From assembly GCA_001028025.1 (NCBI GenBank), contig LDAQ01000116.1:1-35820 (forward strand): a stretch of 35,820 nucleotides of DNA, read 5' to 3'. The notes beneath the pieces are model-generated. The model was not told where the DNA came from, did not search any database, and saw only the letters and a list, made by a program, of their open reading frames with translations. Source of the DNA: Faecalicatena fissicatena. Lineage in GTDB: Bacteria; Bacillota; Clostridia; Lachnospirales; Lachnospiraceae. This document shows, piece by piece, positions 8,306 through 17,169 of this stretch. The position numbers and the translations under genes were made by a program. Numbering within the stretch: the first letter of the stretch is position 1; each line of letters begins with the position of its first letter.

Positions 8306-8926
8306 TTAAGGCTGTTTTGCCTGAGTTGGCTTCCATAGTAGAAATACTTTTGCTCCAAAACATAAAAATAGCAGGATCGTTGCATAGGGCTCTCTTGCTG
8401 CGGCAAAAAGACAGATTGCTGCAGCGCCCAGAGCAAGTGAAGTTTTTGTAGCTATGCCAAACAATAATTCCTTCTCAAAATAAATAAAAGTAAGTCTGGC
8501 AATGCCAAGGCCTATTATAAGTATAAAAACTGCCCAGTAAATAGTGCGGTTCATATTGGGCGTATTGGTATTAGCCAGAAGATTGACGGAGTAAACATAG
8601 CCCCCCTCAGGCTTGCCATATATTGGAAGTACAATAAATGCGATGGCCATTACATCGATCATCCCGCTGATCAGGCTGTAAATCTTCTTCATATTGGAAC
8701 GGTTCTCACATTCCGCAAGAGTAATCAATTCATCACTTGATAGTAATTCATCAATTGTAACTTCAAAAAGTTTCGATATACACTTTAGTGATTCTATGTT
8801 GGGATAGCCTCTGCCGCTTTCCCATTTTGATACAGCTGTCCTGGATACGTAAAGCTGCTCCGCCAACTGTTCCTGCGTGAGATTATTTTTCTTTCTAAGC
8901 TGTTGCAGCTTTTCGTTAAATTCCAT
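8306..8926 (-). CDS. Xre-family helix-turn-helix membrane protein
   Basis: 206 residues. The first ~62 form a Cro/CI-type helix-turn-helix (LRKKNNLTQEQLAEQLYVSRTAVSKWESGRGYPNIESLKCISKLFEV), typical of Lachnospiraceae regulators. The rest has four likely membrane segments: about 88-104, 127-148, 153-172 and 180-195. DNA binding is well supported. The membrane half has no recognised enzymatic motif and may sense envelope conditions. The ATG at 8926 is preceded by a weak GGGGGAT-type site. The flanking 219 bp up to copy B hold no gene. Confidence 0.8.
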   Translation of the reverse strand: MEFNEKLQQLRKKNNLTQEQLAEQLYVSRTAVSKWESGRGYPNIESLKCISKLFEVTIDELLSSDELITLAECENRSNMKKIYSLISGMIDVMAIAFIVLPIYGKPEGGYVYSVNLLANTNTPNMNRTIYWAVFILIIGLGIARLTFIYFEKELLFGIATKTSLALGAAAICLFAAAREPYATILLFLCFGAKVFLLWKPTQAKQP

Positions 8927-9145
8927 TTATATCCCCCAGTTAAATTTTGTTCTTTATGTTTCCTCAGCTGCAGAATATTTGATGAAACCTGCCTGCTCTT
9001 TCCGTTACCTAAAACATCGTTGGTATACCTCATAAAGTTTATTGTAAACATTAATAATGCTTTTATCAATACTCAAACAGAATATACAGATTCTGCCTGC
9101 TTTATGTTTATAGGCCGGACCGACTAAAAAATTCACTCCCATCCG

Positions 9146-9463
9146 GGTGCACTCAGCCTGTCATGGGCGGGGCTTCTGCCGCGGGCGGGGAAACTTTCCT
9201 GTCCCTTTCCGCTGGCATAGAGAGCACCGTAGTTTCACTTGATAAAAAACACATCGGATTGGAAGGCTAAACTCTGCTTCCGAAGCAGAGTTTAAGCCGG
9301 CCTGAGCCGCGCAATTCATCAGAATTGCACGGTGAATGCCGGCGATGTCTTCCAATCCGATGTGTTTTTTATCTAGTGAAACTTGGCAAACGGACAGCCA
9401 GCGGAAAGGGACAGGAAAGTTTCCCCGCCCGCGGCAGAAGTCCCGCCCATGACAGGCGCCCCC
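9146..9463 (-). repeat. Long structured inverted-repeat element, copy B
   Basis: Same architecture as copy A, inverted. The outer arms start CCTGTCATGG and end CCATGACAGG (9157-9456) with one mismatch in about 59 bp. The inner stem contains the pair CGGATTGGAAG/CTTCCAATCCG. The central hairpins are 9268-9294 (TAAACTCTGCTT/AAGCAGAGTTTA) and the GCAATTC/GAATTGC hairpin within 9309-9332, enclosed by GCCGGC/GCCGGC. On the minus strand it starts GGGGGCGCCTGT one base after the stop codon of URO-D paralog 2 at 9465, the same position as copy A relative to its gene. Confidence 0.85.
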
Positions 9464-9464
9464 T

Positions 9465-10703
9465 CTATCTCGCATCCGCCACAGCCTTATACATAGCGAG
9501 CAGATTCTCCGCCGGTACATCCGGCATGATATTATGTTCCTGATTGAACACAAATCCGCCTCCCGGTCCAAAGATATCGATCATTTTTCTTGTATAGTCA
9601 TATACTTCCTGCGGAGTAGACCTGTTCAGTACAGATCTCGTATTACAACCACCGCCCCAGAAAGTAATATCATTTCCAAATTCTTTTTTCAATGTCGCAG
9701 GGTCCATCTGGTACGCCGTTGTCTGTACCGGATTGAGTACATCATATCCTGCATCAATCAGATCTCCAATAATCGGATATATAGAGCCGCAGGAATGTAA
9801 AAATGTCTTCATACCACTGTTCTTGTGAACATACTCATTCAGCTGTGTATGATATGGCTTAAACAGCGTTCTGTATTTCTCCTGGGACATAAACATTCCG
9901 GTATCCATTCCCAGATCGTCTCCGAATCTGAGAATATCCACAATGTCGCCCACAGCGTCACATACGCAGCTCAGGGTAGCCAGGTGTCTCTCCATCAGCT
10001 GATCCACAAGTTCTTTTACATTTTCCGCGTCTGCGTAGATATCCATCAGGAAATTATCCATTCTGCGCAGGAATGTTCCCCACTCGAACAGGTTGCAGCC
10101 ACAGGTAATCATCAGTGCTTTATCCGTGCCTGCCCTCAACTCCAGGGTGCGCTTCCTCAGCTCACTGTAGAAGCCCTTCTCCCCTGCGTGATCCCACGGA
10201 CTGTGCACGAGAGCGCTCCACAAAACCTTTCCCATCTGATGATCCAGATCAGAATAATCATCCGGGTAATCGTCCACATACGGGAAATATGTCTGATCGA
10301 AGAAGGTTGCTCCAACCGGCATTTTTGCAATCTGGGTTCCCTCTTTATCTACGACAATATAGTTGCCGTTCTCCTGGCGTATGGGCTGAAACCATACCGG
10401 ATACTGTCCGGTGGAGCCGTCTGCCAGTGTCACATCATACCAGTCGCTGTCTTTCTCATTGAATACTCTTCCAATGTCAATTACATCTACCCCGAATTCA
10501 TCAATGATATTCTGCTCCGGTATTACTACCTGCTGTACTACGTCAAAGATACGGGTGTGCCCGTCTGTAATGCCCATGTGCTTCTTCAGGTTGTTATAAG
10601 CAATCGCCGATATTCCTGAACTTGGCGTTGCTCCCAGATCCAGCGGCACATAATCCGGTTCTTTATGGTTTATCGCCGCCATCACACGCTCTCTCGAATT
10701 CAT
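9465..10703 (-). CDS. URO-D superfamily protein, paralog 2
   Basis: 412 residues, almost collinear with paralog 1 (1565-2809), without visible gaps apart from one residue at each end; most positions are identical. HSC at 303-305 and Cys353 (GGGC) keep the possible zinc-binding pattern of MtaA-type methyltransferases. It shares the family opening (SRERVMAAINHKEPDYVPLDL) and the long LVHSPWDHAG and FEWGTFLRR segments seen in paralog 1 but not in the shorter URO-D proteins of this operon. The start is the ATG at 10703, with GGAGGT 6 nt upstream. It is the last gene of the ten-gene minus-strand operon, 16 bp after the RhaM-like gene, and is followed directly by repeat copy B. The substrate is unknown. 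It is cytoplasmic. Confidence 0.87.
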   Translation of the reverse strand: MNSRERVMAAINHKEPDYVPLDLGATPSSGISAIAYNNLKKHMGITDGHTRIFDVVQQVVIPEQNIIDEFGVDVIDIGRVFNEKDSDWYDVTLADGSTGQYPVWFQPIRQENGNYIVVDKEGTQIAKMPVGATFFDQTYFPYVDDYPDDYSDLDHQMGKVLWSALVHSPWDHAGEKGFYSELRKRTLELRAGTDKALMITCGCNLFEWGTFLRRMDNFLMDIYADAENVKELVDQLMERHLATLSCVCDAVGDIVDILRFGDDLGMDTGMFMSQEKYRTLFKPYHTQLNEYVHKNSGMKTFLHSCGSIYPIIGDLIDAGYDVLNPVQTTAYQMDPATLKKEFGNDITFWGGGCNTRSVLNRSTPQEVYDYTRKMIDIFGPGGGFVFNQEHNIMPDVPAENLLAMYKAVADAR

Positions 10704-10719
10704 ACCAAGACCTCCGTCC

Positions 10720-11043
10720 TTAATCTAAGTGATAGACCTCTTCCATCTCGGCCCACCATTCGCCTTCTTTTCTGCCTTCCACCGGCTGCTGGAACGGCAT
10801 TACCAGATCCCACCACTCCTGGGTCTTTGGATCTGCTGCCATTTTGTCCATATCCGCTTTATAGTCATCTCCTGTATACTCAAAATATGAGAACAGTAAT
10901 TCCCCAAAATTGTAAATGGAATAATTAGAAATATTGCATTCCTTGATCATTGCATTAATTTCAGGCCATATATGTGCATGATGATATTTGTAATCATCCA
11001 GTTTTTCCTTTTTAACTCCTATAATAGAACCATATCTCTGCAT
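10720..11043 (-). CDS. L-rhamnose mutarotase-like protein (RhaM family)
   Basis: 107 residues of the RhaM/DUF718 fold, a small dimeric ferredoxin-like enzyme that interconverts sugar anomers. Tyr18 and His22 in LDDYKYHHAHIWPEI align with the catalytic Tyr18 and His22 of E. coli RhaM. The WPE, NYSIYNFGELLFSYFEYTG and QEWWDLVMPF segments also match, and the length is near the usual 104. The ATG at 11043 was chosen because GGAGGT lies 6 nt upstream; the upstream in-frame extension has no ribosome binding site and overlaps the preceding gap. It lies between two URO-D genes in the ABC-transporter operon. No rhamnose isomerase or kinase is present, so the substrate may be another sugar. The family assignment is firm; the substrate is inferred. 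Confidence 0.85.
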   Translation of the reverse strand: MQRYGSIIGVKKEKLDDYKYHHAHIWPEINAMIKECNISNYSIYNFGELLFSYFEYTGDDYKADMDKMAADPKTQEWWDLVMPFQQPVEGRKEGEWWAEMEEVYHLD

Positions 11044-11077
11044 CACTGCACCTCCGATTAAATTACTTTTTACCCTT

Positions 11078-12115
11078 TTAATATACTTTCTGTGCTTCTT
11101 CAAACAGAGCGTGAATATTTGCCGGCGGTACATCCGGCATAATTGCCTCGTGGCTTGGAGAAATAATCAGTCCTGTCGGGAAGATTTCACGCAGTTCTTT
11201 TACTTTATTGCGCACGTCCTCCGGGCTGCCGTTTACAAGCAGATCCTGCGTATCTACACCTCCGCAGAAAGCAACCTGATCACCGAATTTTTCTTTCAGT
11301 CCTCTTGGCTCCATACCCGCTGCCAGTGCCTGGATTGGATGTACAATATCTACCCCTGCACCAATCAGATCCGGAATTACATCTATGATAGAACCGCAGG
11401 AATGATAGATTACTTTTACTCCGTAGCTGTGAGCCTGCTCTACAAGGCGTTTGCATCCCGGAATGATGAACTTGCGTACCATATCCGGTGATAACATAAG
11501 CCCTCTCTGGCTTCCCATATCGTTTCCGATCAGAACTGCATCCAGTTTTCCTTTTGTTGCTTCAAAAAAGATCTTATTTGCTTTCAGATAGAACTCCATG
11601 ACTTTCTCATTTACAGCCTCATAGATCTCCGGATTTGCAATCATATTCATCATTGCTGTCTCCATACCGAAAGCGGCACAGGCATCCTGGAAATGAGCTG
11701 ACCAGAGGATTCCCAGTCTCACTTTTCCTTCCGGAGCTGCCTCAACACGGCGTAAACACTCGTCAACATCAATATATTTTTCCGGATCCGGCCATTCAAA
11801 GAAGTCCAGATCTTCCAGCTCTTCTGCATCCTTAAAACATCCGTCCGTTGTCAGGGTACGGTCTTCTGCATCCACATCCCCGTCCATATACCAGTCAAAC
11901 GCCGCATAGATTGCGCTTGCTGTCGGGGATTTGTATGGTACTTCTACTGCGTAGAAATCATCGCCTACTGCCAGTTTTAATTCATGCATATCTTTTACGC
12001 CATAATACTCAAATAATGCCGGCTGTGAAAAGATATCCGGCATACCGAGCCATGCTGCCGGACGGTCTACAGGTTTCCTTTCAACTGTTGCCAAAAAACG
12101 TTCTTTACTGTTCAT
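11078..12115 (-). CDS. URO-D superfamily protein, paralog 3
   Basis: 345 residues, close to the usual 340-350 of MtaA/HemE-type proteins and shorter than paralogs 1 and 2. It opens with SKERFLATVERKPVDRPAAW, typical of the MtaA-like branch. HSC at 238-240 followed by Cys284 in FCGGVDTQDLL fits a His-x-Cys...Cys zinc site. The SPSHEAIMPDVPPANIHALFE ending is family-typical. The ATG at 12115 has GGAGAGG upstream. It follows the ABC binding-protein gene after an 89-bp gap with a hairpin, and precedes the RhaM-like gene by 34 bp. It probably takes part in processing the imported substrate, possibly by methyl transfer. No corrinoid-binding partner protein is encoded in the window, which leaves the methyltransferase idea unproven. 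Confidence 0.87.
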   Translation of the reverse strand: MNSKERFLATVERKPVDRPAAWLGMPDIFSQPALFEYYGVKDMHELKLAVGDDFYAVEVPYKSPTASAIYAAFDWYMDGDVDAEDRTLTTDGCFKDAEELEDLDFFEWPDPEKYIDVDECLRRVEAAPEGKVRLGILWSAHFQDACAAFGMETAMMNMIANPEIYEAVNEKVMEFYLKANKIFFEATKGKLDAVLIGNDMGSQRGLMLSPDMVRKFIIPGCKRLVEQAHSYGVKVIYHSCGSIIDVIPDLIGAGVDIVHPIQALAAGMEPRGLKEKFGDQVAFCGGVDTQDLLVNGSPEDVRNKVKELREIFPTGLIISPSHEAIMPDVPPANIHALFEEAQKVY

Positions 12116-12138
12116 CTGCCTCTCCTCTTTACAGATCA

Positions 12139-12166
12139 GGCGGAGGTTGATATTCCATCCTCCGCC
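12139..12166 (-). promoter_or_regulatory. Intercistronic hairpin downstream of the binding-protein gene
   Basis: GGCGGAGG at 12139-12146 pairs perfectly with CCTCCGCC at 12159-12166 around a 12-nt loop. There is no T-run. It lies after the binding-protein stop codon and before URO-D paralog 3. Hairpins at this point in ABC operons commonly stabilise the binding-protein message or partly limit downstream transcription; that role is inferred. Confidence 0.5.
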
Positions 12167-12204
12167 CGACCGCTATCTGCTAATTCTTATTTCTTTACTG
12201 TCTC

Positions 12205-13443
12205 TTACCACTGGCAAGGAAGGAATTCTTCTACATTGTCAGCACTGATGATATCTGTTCCGATGTAAGCTACTCTCGGGATTTCTTCTCCGCAGAAGTA
12301 TTCGGACATTGTTCTTACTACAAGACCAGCGTCTGCCTGGCATGACTGGTAGCTTGCATATTTCAGCTGTCCGCTCTGGATCAGCTCTGCACCCTGTTTT
12401 GAGATACCTGCAGCAACGATGATGATGTCATCACGTCCTGCTGCCTTACAAGCCTCTGTTGCTCCGATAGCCTGGTCAGAATCGTCTGCAAGAACGATTG
12501 CGTTCAGGTCATCACCGTATTTTGTGATCCAGTCAGATACAACCTGTTTTACAGCTGATGCTTCAAATCCAGGTGACTGTACGTCAAGAGATTTGATGTC
12601 AGGATATTCTTCTGCTAATGTAGACATTGGTCCGAATGTACGTGCATAGTATGGTGATGTTCCTACGTTATGTGTGATGTAGCAAACGCCGCCTTTTCCG
12701 CCAAGCTCTTCACCGAGTTTGCTTGCCAGGTTTCTCATCTGATACCAGTCGTTCGGGCCTGTGTAAGCCAGAATATTGTTCATAGCATCTGCTTCCGGAA
12801 GTGTGTTACAGCAGAATGCCGGGATGCCTGCTTTTGTGATCTTCTTGAACTGCTGTCCTGCATGGTCAGCACTTACAGGAATTACTACGATTGCGTCAGG
12901 GCTTTCATTGATTGCCTGATCAACATATCCGTCCTGTGTGGACTGATCCCAGTTAGGATCGTATACGTCACATGTCATACCAACTGCCTCACAAGCTTCC
13001 TCAAAAGCTTCCTGATAGCATGTTGTCCATGCATGAGCTCCGTGTACGATTACGATAACGTGTTTCCCCTTCTGTCCGTCTGCCGGAGATTCCGGGAATT
13101 TTGAATCATTTGAATCATCCCAGTCAAGGTACTCATAGTAATGCCACTTTGCCATATCTGTGTCATCGAGTTTTTCCAGCTCTTCTGCAGTACCTTCTGC
13201 TTCCGGAACATCGAATGTCGTTCCCTCTTCCATCAGCGGATGATTGTCAGTTGTTTTAAGTTCATCGATTGCTTTTGCCAAAAGGTCTTTGGATTCTGCC
13301 AGGTTGTCCCCGCCGCTGGAATCCTCTGTTTTTGTGTCTGATTTTTTGGAATCAGAATCTGAATTGCTTCCGCAACCTGTGAGGCTAACTGCACTTACCA
13401 GCATAAGCCCGCTGAGCAAAACTGCTACATACTTTTTGAACAT
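12205..13443 (-). CDS. Sugar ABC transporter substrate-binding lipoprotein (RbsB type)
   Basis: 412 residues from the ATG at 13443, which has AGGAGG upstream and starts the signal peptide MFKKYVAVLLSGLMLVSAV; an earlier in-frame start would bury it. The lipobox LTGC gives a lipidated Cys24. A Ser/Asp-rich linker follows. Residues about 125-405 form a periplasmic-binding-protein type 1 fold (KHVIVIVHGAHAWTTCYQEAFEEA, DAIVVIPVSADHAGQQFKKI, LNAIVLADDSDQAIGATEACKAAG). It is longer than RbsB (about 300) because of an N-terminal insertion of about 80 residues that resembles a helical spacer. It is anchored outside the membrane and delivers ligand to the two permeases encoded just upstream. The ligand is not identifiable. 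Confidence 0.88.
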   Translation of the reverse strand: MFKKYVAVLLSGLMLVSAVSLTGCGSNSDSDSKKSDTKTEDSSGGDNLAESKDLLAKAIDELKTTDNHPLMEEGTTFDVPEAEGTAEELEKLDDTDMAKWHYYEYLDWDDSNDSKFPESPADGQKGKHVIVIVHGAHAWTTCYQEAFEEACEAVGMTCDVYDPNWDQSTQDGYVDQAINESPDAIVVIPVSADHAGQQFKKITKAGIPAFCCNTLPEADAMNNILAYTGPNDWYQMRNLASKLGEELGGKGGVCYITHNVGTSPYYARTFGPMSTLAEEYPDIKSLDVQSPGFEASAVKQVVSDWITKYGDDLNAIVLADDSDQAIGATEACKAAGRDDIIIVAAGISKQGAELIQSGQLKYASYQSCQADAGLVVRTMSEYFCGEEIPRVAYIGTDIISADNVEEFLPCQW

Positions 13444-13548
13444 TTTTCTTCCTCCTTTTATTTTCCTCTGGTTTCTTATTAAAAACATGTCCCGCATGCT
13501 TCTAATCTGAATCTGTTTCTATACCTGCCCTAATTGGGAGGCTGGGGC

Positions 13549-14574
13549 TTATGAAGCCTTGCCCAGCTCCTTCAGGGCCTCTTTATGCAGGTTCGGCCTC
13601 GTACCTACTGTCTTGTTTCTGTTGTACAGAGCGATTGTCTCGTAAACGATACATCCGATCAGGATCGCTGCAATAACAAGCACCTGAATCTCTGTTTTCT
13701 TGAAGATAGCTTTCAGAAGTGCGATGGCTACCAGTGATACCCATGTCCATACAACGCTTCCTTTTCCTCCGTTGATTGCAGTACCGCCGATAATGGTAGC
13801 TGTCAGTGCGATCATCAGAGGGCTGATTCCCTTCTCACCCATTGTGATACCGGCTGTTCCTGAATAGATACCATTCAGTGCCCCGCCAAGTGCACATGCT
13901 GCAGAAGAAATTACAAATGCCAGTGTTGTTACGCGGTCACTCTTGATACCTGCCAGCCATGCAGTCTCAAGATTACCGCCGATCATATATACATTACGTC
14001 CGAATCTTGTGTAGCGGAGAACAATCATAACAATAAATACTACCACTGTTGTAATCAGGAAGTATGTTGAAAACGGCAGGAATGAAACAAGGTTGTCATT
14101 CAGAACATCACTGAATGCATAGTCTTTACCGATACTCAGCTCTTCTCCGCCTGTGTAAATGTACATGGTACCTTTTAATACAAACTGCATACCGAGTGTT
14201 GCAATAAAGGAATGGATATTCAGCTTCGTAACAAGGAAACCGTTGATGCATCCTACTAAAACTCCGACCAGTGTTGCAATCAGAATACAGACAGCCCATG
14301 GAAGACCCGGTTTGTCATGCAGTCCCAGACAGAGCAGCGCTGCGAAAGTGGACATATACATAATCGTCAAATCCATATGTCCTGCAATCATACATACTGT
14401 AAATCCTAAGCCCAGCCATATAACAAGGCTTCCGTTTCCTGTAGCGGCACTAATGTTGTACATGGTATAGAAGTTATCTACAAAAAGACCAATAATCAAT
14501 ATCAGAGCCAGGAAAAGATAAGATCTGTTCGCATTAATCAAATTTGCATTAATTTTAAATTTCTTATTTTTCAT
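13549..14574 (-). CDS. Sugar ABC transporter permease (RbsC type), second
   Basis: 341 residues with eight to ten hydrophobic segments of the branched-chain/ribose permease (BPD_transp_2) family. The signature region GKGSVVWTWVSLVAIALLKAIF near residue 270 and IHSFIATLGMQFVLKGTMYIY near 120 are typical of RbsC proteins. The start codon overlaps the stop of the preceding permease gene by one base (TAATG), which implies translational coupling. It would form a heterodimeric channel with the 349-residue permease, powered by the ATPase at 15608-17146. The ABC order ATPase, permease, permease, binding protein is complete in this operon. Confidence 0.88.
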   Translation of the reverse strand: MKNKKFKINANLINANRSYLFLALILIIGLFVDNFYTMYNISAATGNGSLVIWLGLGFTVCMIAGHMDLTIMYMSTFAALLCLGLHDKPGLPWAVCILIATLVGVLVGCINGFLVTKLNIHSFIATLGMQFVLKGTMYIYTGGEELSIGKDYAFSDVLNDNLVSFLPFSTYFLITTVVVFIVMIVLRYTRFGRNVYMIGGNLETAWLAGIKSDRVTTLAFVISSAACALGGALNGIYSGTAGITMGEKGISPLMIALTATIIGGTAINGGKGSVVWTWVSLVAIALLKAIFKKTEIQVLVIAAILIGCIVYETIALYNRNKTVGTRPNLHKEALKELGKAS

Positions 14575-15623
14575 TATGCTCTACCCAACTTTCTGTTAGA
14601 ATAAGTATTCAGCCAAACGATAAACAGGAATACAAGACCCTGTACCAGGTATTTCTCATAGGTTCCAAGACCAATCCATGAAAGGATGTTGTTGAGGATA
14701 CCGTAGGCTAATACGCCTCCAAATGTTCCAACTACTGAACCTTTACCTCCGTTTAAGAGGCATCCGCCCAAAAGTACGGCTGTCAGACAGGAGAAGTCAT
14801 ATCCTGTTCCGTTCTCGTAGGATGCTGTCTTACGCAGTGCTGCGAAGAAGATACCTCCGATGGATGCACAGACACCGTTGATGATATAAGCGGTAATCAG
14901 TGTTTTTGCACAATTGATTCCTGAGAATTTAGCTACTTCGTAGTTTGTGCCGATAATTTTCAGCTTCTGACCAAATTTTGTCTTAGCATGTATAAACCAT
15001 GCAATAATCATCATTATGATCATGATGATAGCCATCAGGGAAATATACTTTCCTATGTAGGTTCTGGCAATTGAGAAGAATGTGTTTGCTGCATTCTGTG
15101 CAAACTCTGTATCCTTTGCCACTTTATCTGCATAAAGCTGTTTTCCTTCCCAGACAACACGTACAATACCGGAAAGCAGAAGGTTGAAGCCCCATGTCCA
15201 GATGATCGGGTTTGCCCTGAGTTTACCAATCATAAAACCGTTAATAAATCCTATAACAACACCGGATAAAATACCGATCAGCATTGCAACCGGGAACCCA
15301 AAGTTGATGGTCTGAACTGTCATCATACCGCCGACAGCCATTGTAAGCGGAATAGACATATCTGTCATGTTTCCTGAAAATGTAATGAAAATAAGTCCCG
15401 CACTGACCATACCGATCAATGCAACAGCCTCCAGTATGGACTGGATATTGCTGGCAGCAAAGAATGTACCTTTTGATACAATCAAACCTATAATAATCAG
15501 CGCAACTACAACTACGTAAATACCCAGCTTATTGAATATAAGACTGAACTTGCTGATTTCTTCCTTTCGTGTATCTACTTTTGGTGCGCCTGGATTTGGA
15601 TTTTTATTTATTTGTTCTGACAT
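14574..15623 (-). CDS. Sugar ABC transporter permease (RbsC type), first
   Basis: 349 residues. After a charged N-terminus of about 25 residues come multiple membrane segments of the RbsC-type permease family, with GKGSVVGTFGGVLAYGILNNIL near residue 297 as the conserved C-terminal motif and NPIIWTWGFNLLLSGIVRVVW near 138. The start lies 16 bp inside the ATPase gene, and the stop overlaps the next permease start by one base, so the three membrane-complex genes are tightly coupled. It has little obvious identity to the second permease beyond the family motifs, consistent with a heterodimer. Confidence 0.88.
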   Translation of the reverse strand: MSEQINKNPNPGAPKVDTRKEEISKFSLIFNKLGIYVVVVALIIIGLIVSKGTFFAASNIQSILEAVALIGMVSAGLIFITFSGNMTDMSIPLTMAVGGMMTVQTINFGFPVAMLIGILSGVVIGFINGFMIGKLRANPIIWTWGFNLLLSGIVRVVWEGKQLYADKVAKDTEFAQNAANTFFSIARTYIGKYISLMAIIMIIMMIIAWFIHAKTKFGQKLKIIGTNYEVAKFSGINCAKTLITAYIINGVCASIGGIFFAALRKTASYENGTGYDFSCLTAVLLGGCLLNGGKGSVVGTFGGVLAYGILNNILSWIGLGTYEKYLVQGLVFLFIVWLNTYSNRKLGRA

Positions 15624-17146
15624 GATACGTACTCACCCTCCCCATTAGCTGCAATCAACAGTGAATTCTCATTGATTCCTTCTTTTGGAATCTCGCCGAT
15701 AATGTGACCTTCTCTTAAGATGACCGCACGGTCACAGAGCCCTACAACTTCCGGTAAATCACTGGAAAGCAGGATACAGGCATTTCCCTGTGAAACATAT
15801 CTCTTAACCGCATCATGGATAACCTGCTTTGCATTGACATCAACGCCTCGGGTAGGTTCATCCAGGATTAAGATGTCAACATCTGCTGCCAGCCATTTTG
15901 CCATCAGGACTTTCTGCTGGTTCCCACCGGAAAAGCTGTTTACCAGTCTCTCTCTGTCTGCCGGATAAACACTCATCTCATTAATCTTTTCATCTACAAG
16001 TCCGTTTTGTTTCTTAGCATCATAGACAATACCAGGTCCGCATTTGTCAATGATACATGTTGTTACATTATCTGCAACTGTCTGGGGAAGTGCCAGGCCT
16101 ACAACCTTTCTGTCCTCAGTCAGATAACCGATTCCGCCTTTGATGGCTTCTCCAAGATCCCTGAAATGAACTTCTTTGCCATGGATATATTCTTTTCCAC
16201 CATCGATCTTATCAACGCCTGTCAGTCCTCTGGCGATCTCGGTACGTCCTGAACCGGCAAGTCCGCAGATTGCAAGAACCTCTCCTCTGTGGAGATTAAA
16301 ATTAACATGATGGTAAAATCCCCATCTGGTGAAGTCTTCAACTCTCAGAACCTCTTCATCGGTAACCATGCTCTTGTGGTCTGCGTAGAAACTCTTTACA
16401 GGCTCACCAACCATGCATTCAACCAGCTGTTCTGTATTTGTCTCTGAGATCGGGAAGGAATCAACCAGCTTACCATCTCTCATGACTGTAACCATGTCTG
16501 CTATTTCAAAAATCTCACTTAAATGATGAGAAATATATACGATTGCCATTCCCTGTTTCTGAAGGTTTCTTACGATCTCAAACAGTTTCTTTACTTCCTC
16601 ACTTGACAGTGCGGATGTAGGTTCATCCATAACCAGGATCTTAGGTTCAGAACCGAGCACCTTTGCAATCTCAACCAGCTGTGCATCACACTGGCTGATC
16701 TCTGATACGTCCAGTGTCGGATCAATGTCATTCAGACCTACGCGCTGAAGCAGTTTCTTAGCTTCCTCAATTGCTTTCTTCTTGTCAATGAACAATGGAT
16801 TCTTTTTCGGAAGGCGTCCTACAAGAAGGTTCTCATAAATAGAAATCCTCCGTGCCAGTGATAATTCTTGGTAAACCATTCCTATACCATACTCTTTTGC
16901 AAGGTTCGGTGTGTGGAGATCTTTTTTTTCCCCATTGATGTAGATCTCTCCTGTATAATCATTGAAAAGACCCGCAAGCATTTTCATCAGAGTGGATTTA
17001 CCAGCTCCATTTTCCCCCATGAGGGCATGAACCTCCCCCGCTCTCACCCGGAAATCGACTTTATCAACAGCCAGTGTTCCGGGAAATCTCTTGGACACGC
17101 TTCGCATGTCCAGTGCATACGCTTCATTCTTAGATGCGTTACCCAT
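15608..17146 (-). CDS. Sugar ABC transporter ATP-binding protein (RbsA/MglA type, two domains)
   Basis: 512 residues with two fused nucleotide-binding domains. Domain 1 has Walker A GENGAGKST (44-52), Walker B ILVMDEP and the switch His in YISHH, with a degenerate signature (SEISQCDAQLVEIAK). Domain 2 has a degenerate Walker A (GLAGSGRTE), an intact signature (FSGGNQQKVLMAKWL), and Walker B ILILDEPTRGVDV. This asymmetry is normal for RbsA/MglA-type ATPases. The length matches the family (about 500). The ATG at 17146 follows AGGAG. It sits on the inner face of the membrane and powers the two permeases. It follows the PrsA-like gene by 23 bp. Confidence 0.92.
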   Translation of the reverse strand: MGNASKNEAYALDMRSVSKRFPGTLAVDKVDFRVRAGEVHALMGENGAGKSTLMKMLAGLFNDYTGEIYINGEKKDLHTPNLAKEYGIGMVYQELSLARRISIYENLLVGRLPKKNPLFIDKKKAIEEAKKLLQRVGLNDIDPTLDVSEISQCDAQLVEIAKVLGSEPKILVMDEPTSALSSEEVKKLFEIVRNLQKQGMAIVYISHHLSEIFEIADMVTVMRDGKLVDSFPISETNTEQLVECMVGEPVKSFYADHKSMVTDEEVLRVEDFTRWGFYHHVNFNLHRGEVLAICGLAGSGRTEIARGLTGVDKIDGGKEYIHGKEVHFRDLGEAIKGGIGYLTEDRKVVGLALPQTVADNVTTCIIDKCGPGIVYDAKKQNGLVDEKINEMSVYPADRERLVNSFSGGNQQKVLMAKWLAADVDILILDEPTRGVDVNAKQVIHDAVKRYVSQGNACILLSSDLPEVVGLCDRAVILREGHIIGEIPKEGINENSLLIAANGEGEYVSCQNK

Positions 17147-17169
17147 GCTGATTTACTCCTTTCGTGTTG

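Noticed and set aside
9161..9571. A 136-codon open frame across repeat copy B and the end of URO-D paralog 2
   Set aside because: It runs through both arms of the inverted repeat and antisense-like frames of a real gene, and its similarity to the frame in copy C follows from the shared nucleotide structure. It has no plausible ribosome binding site.
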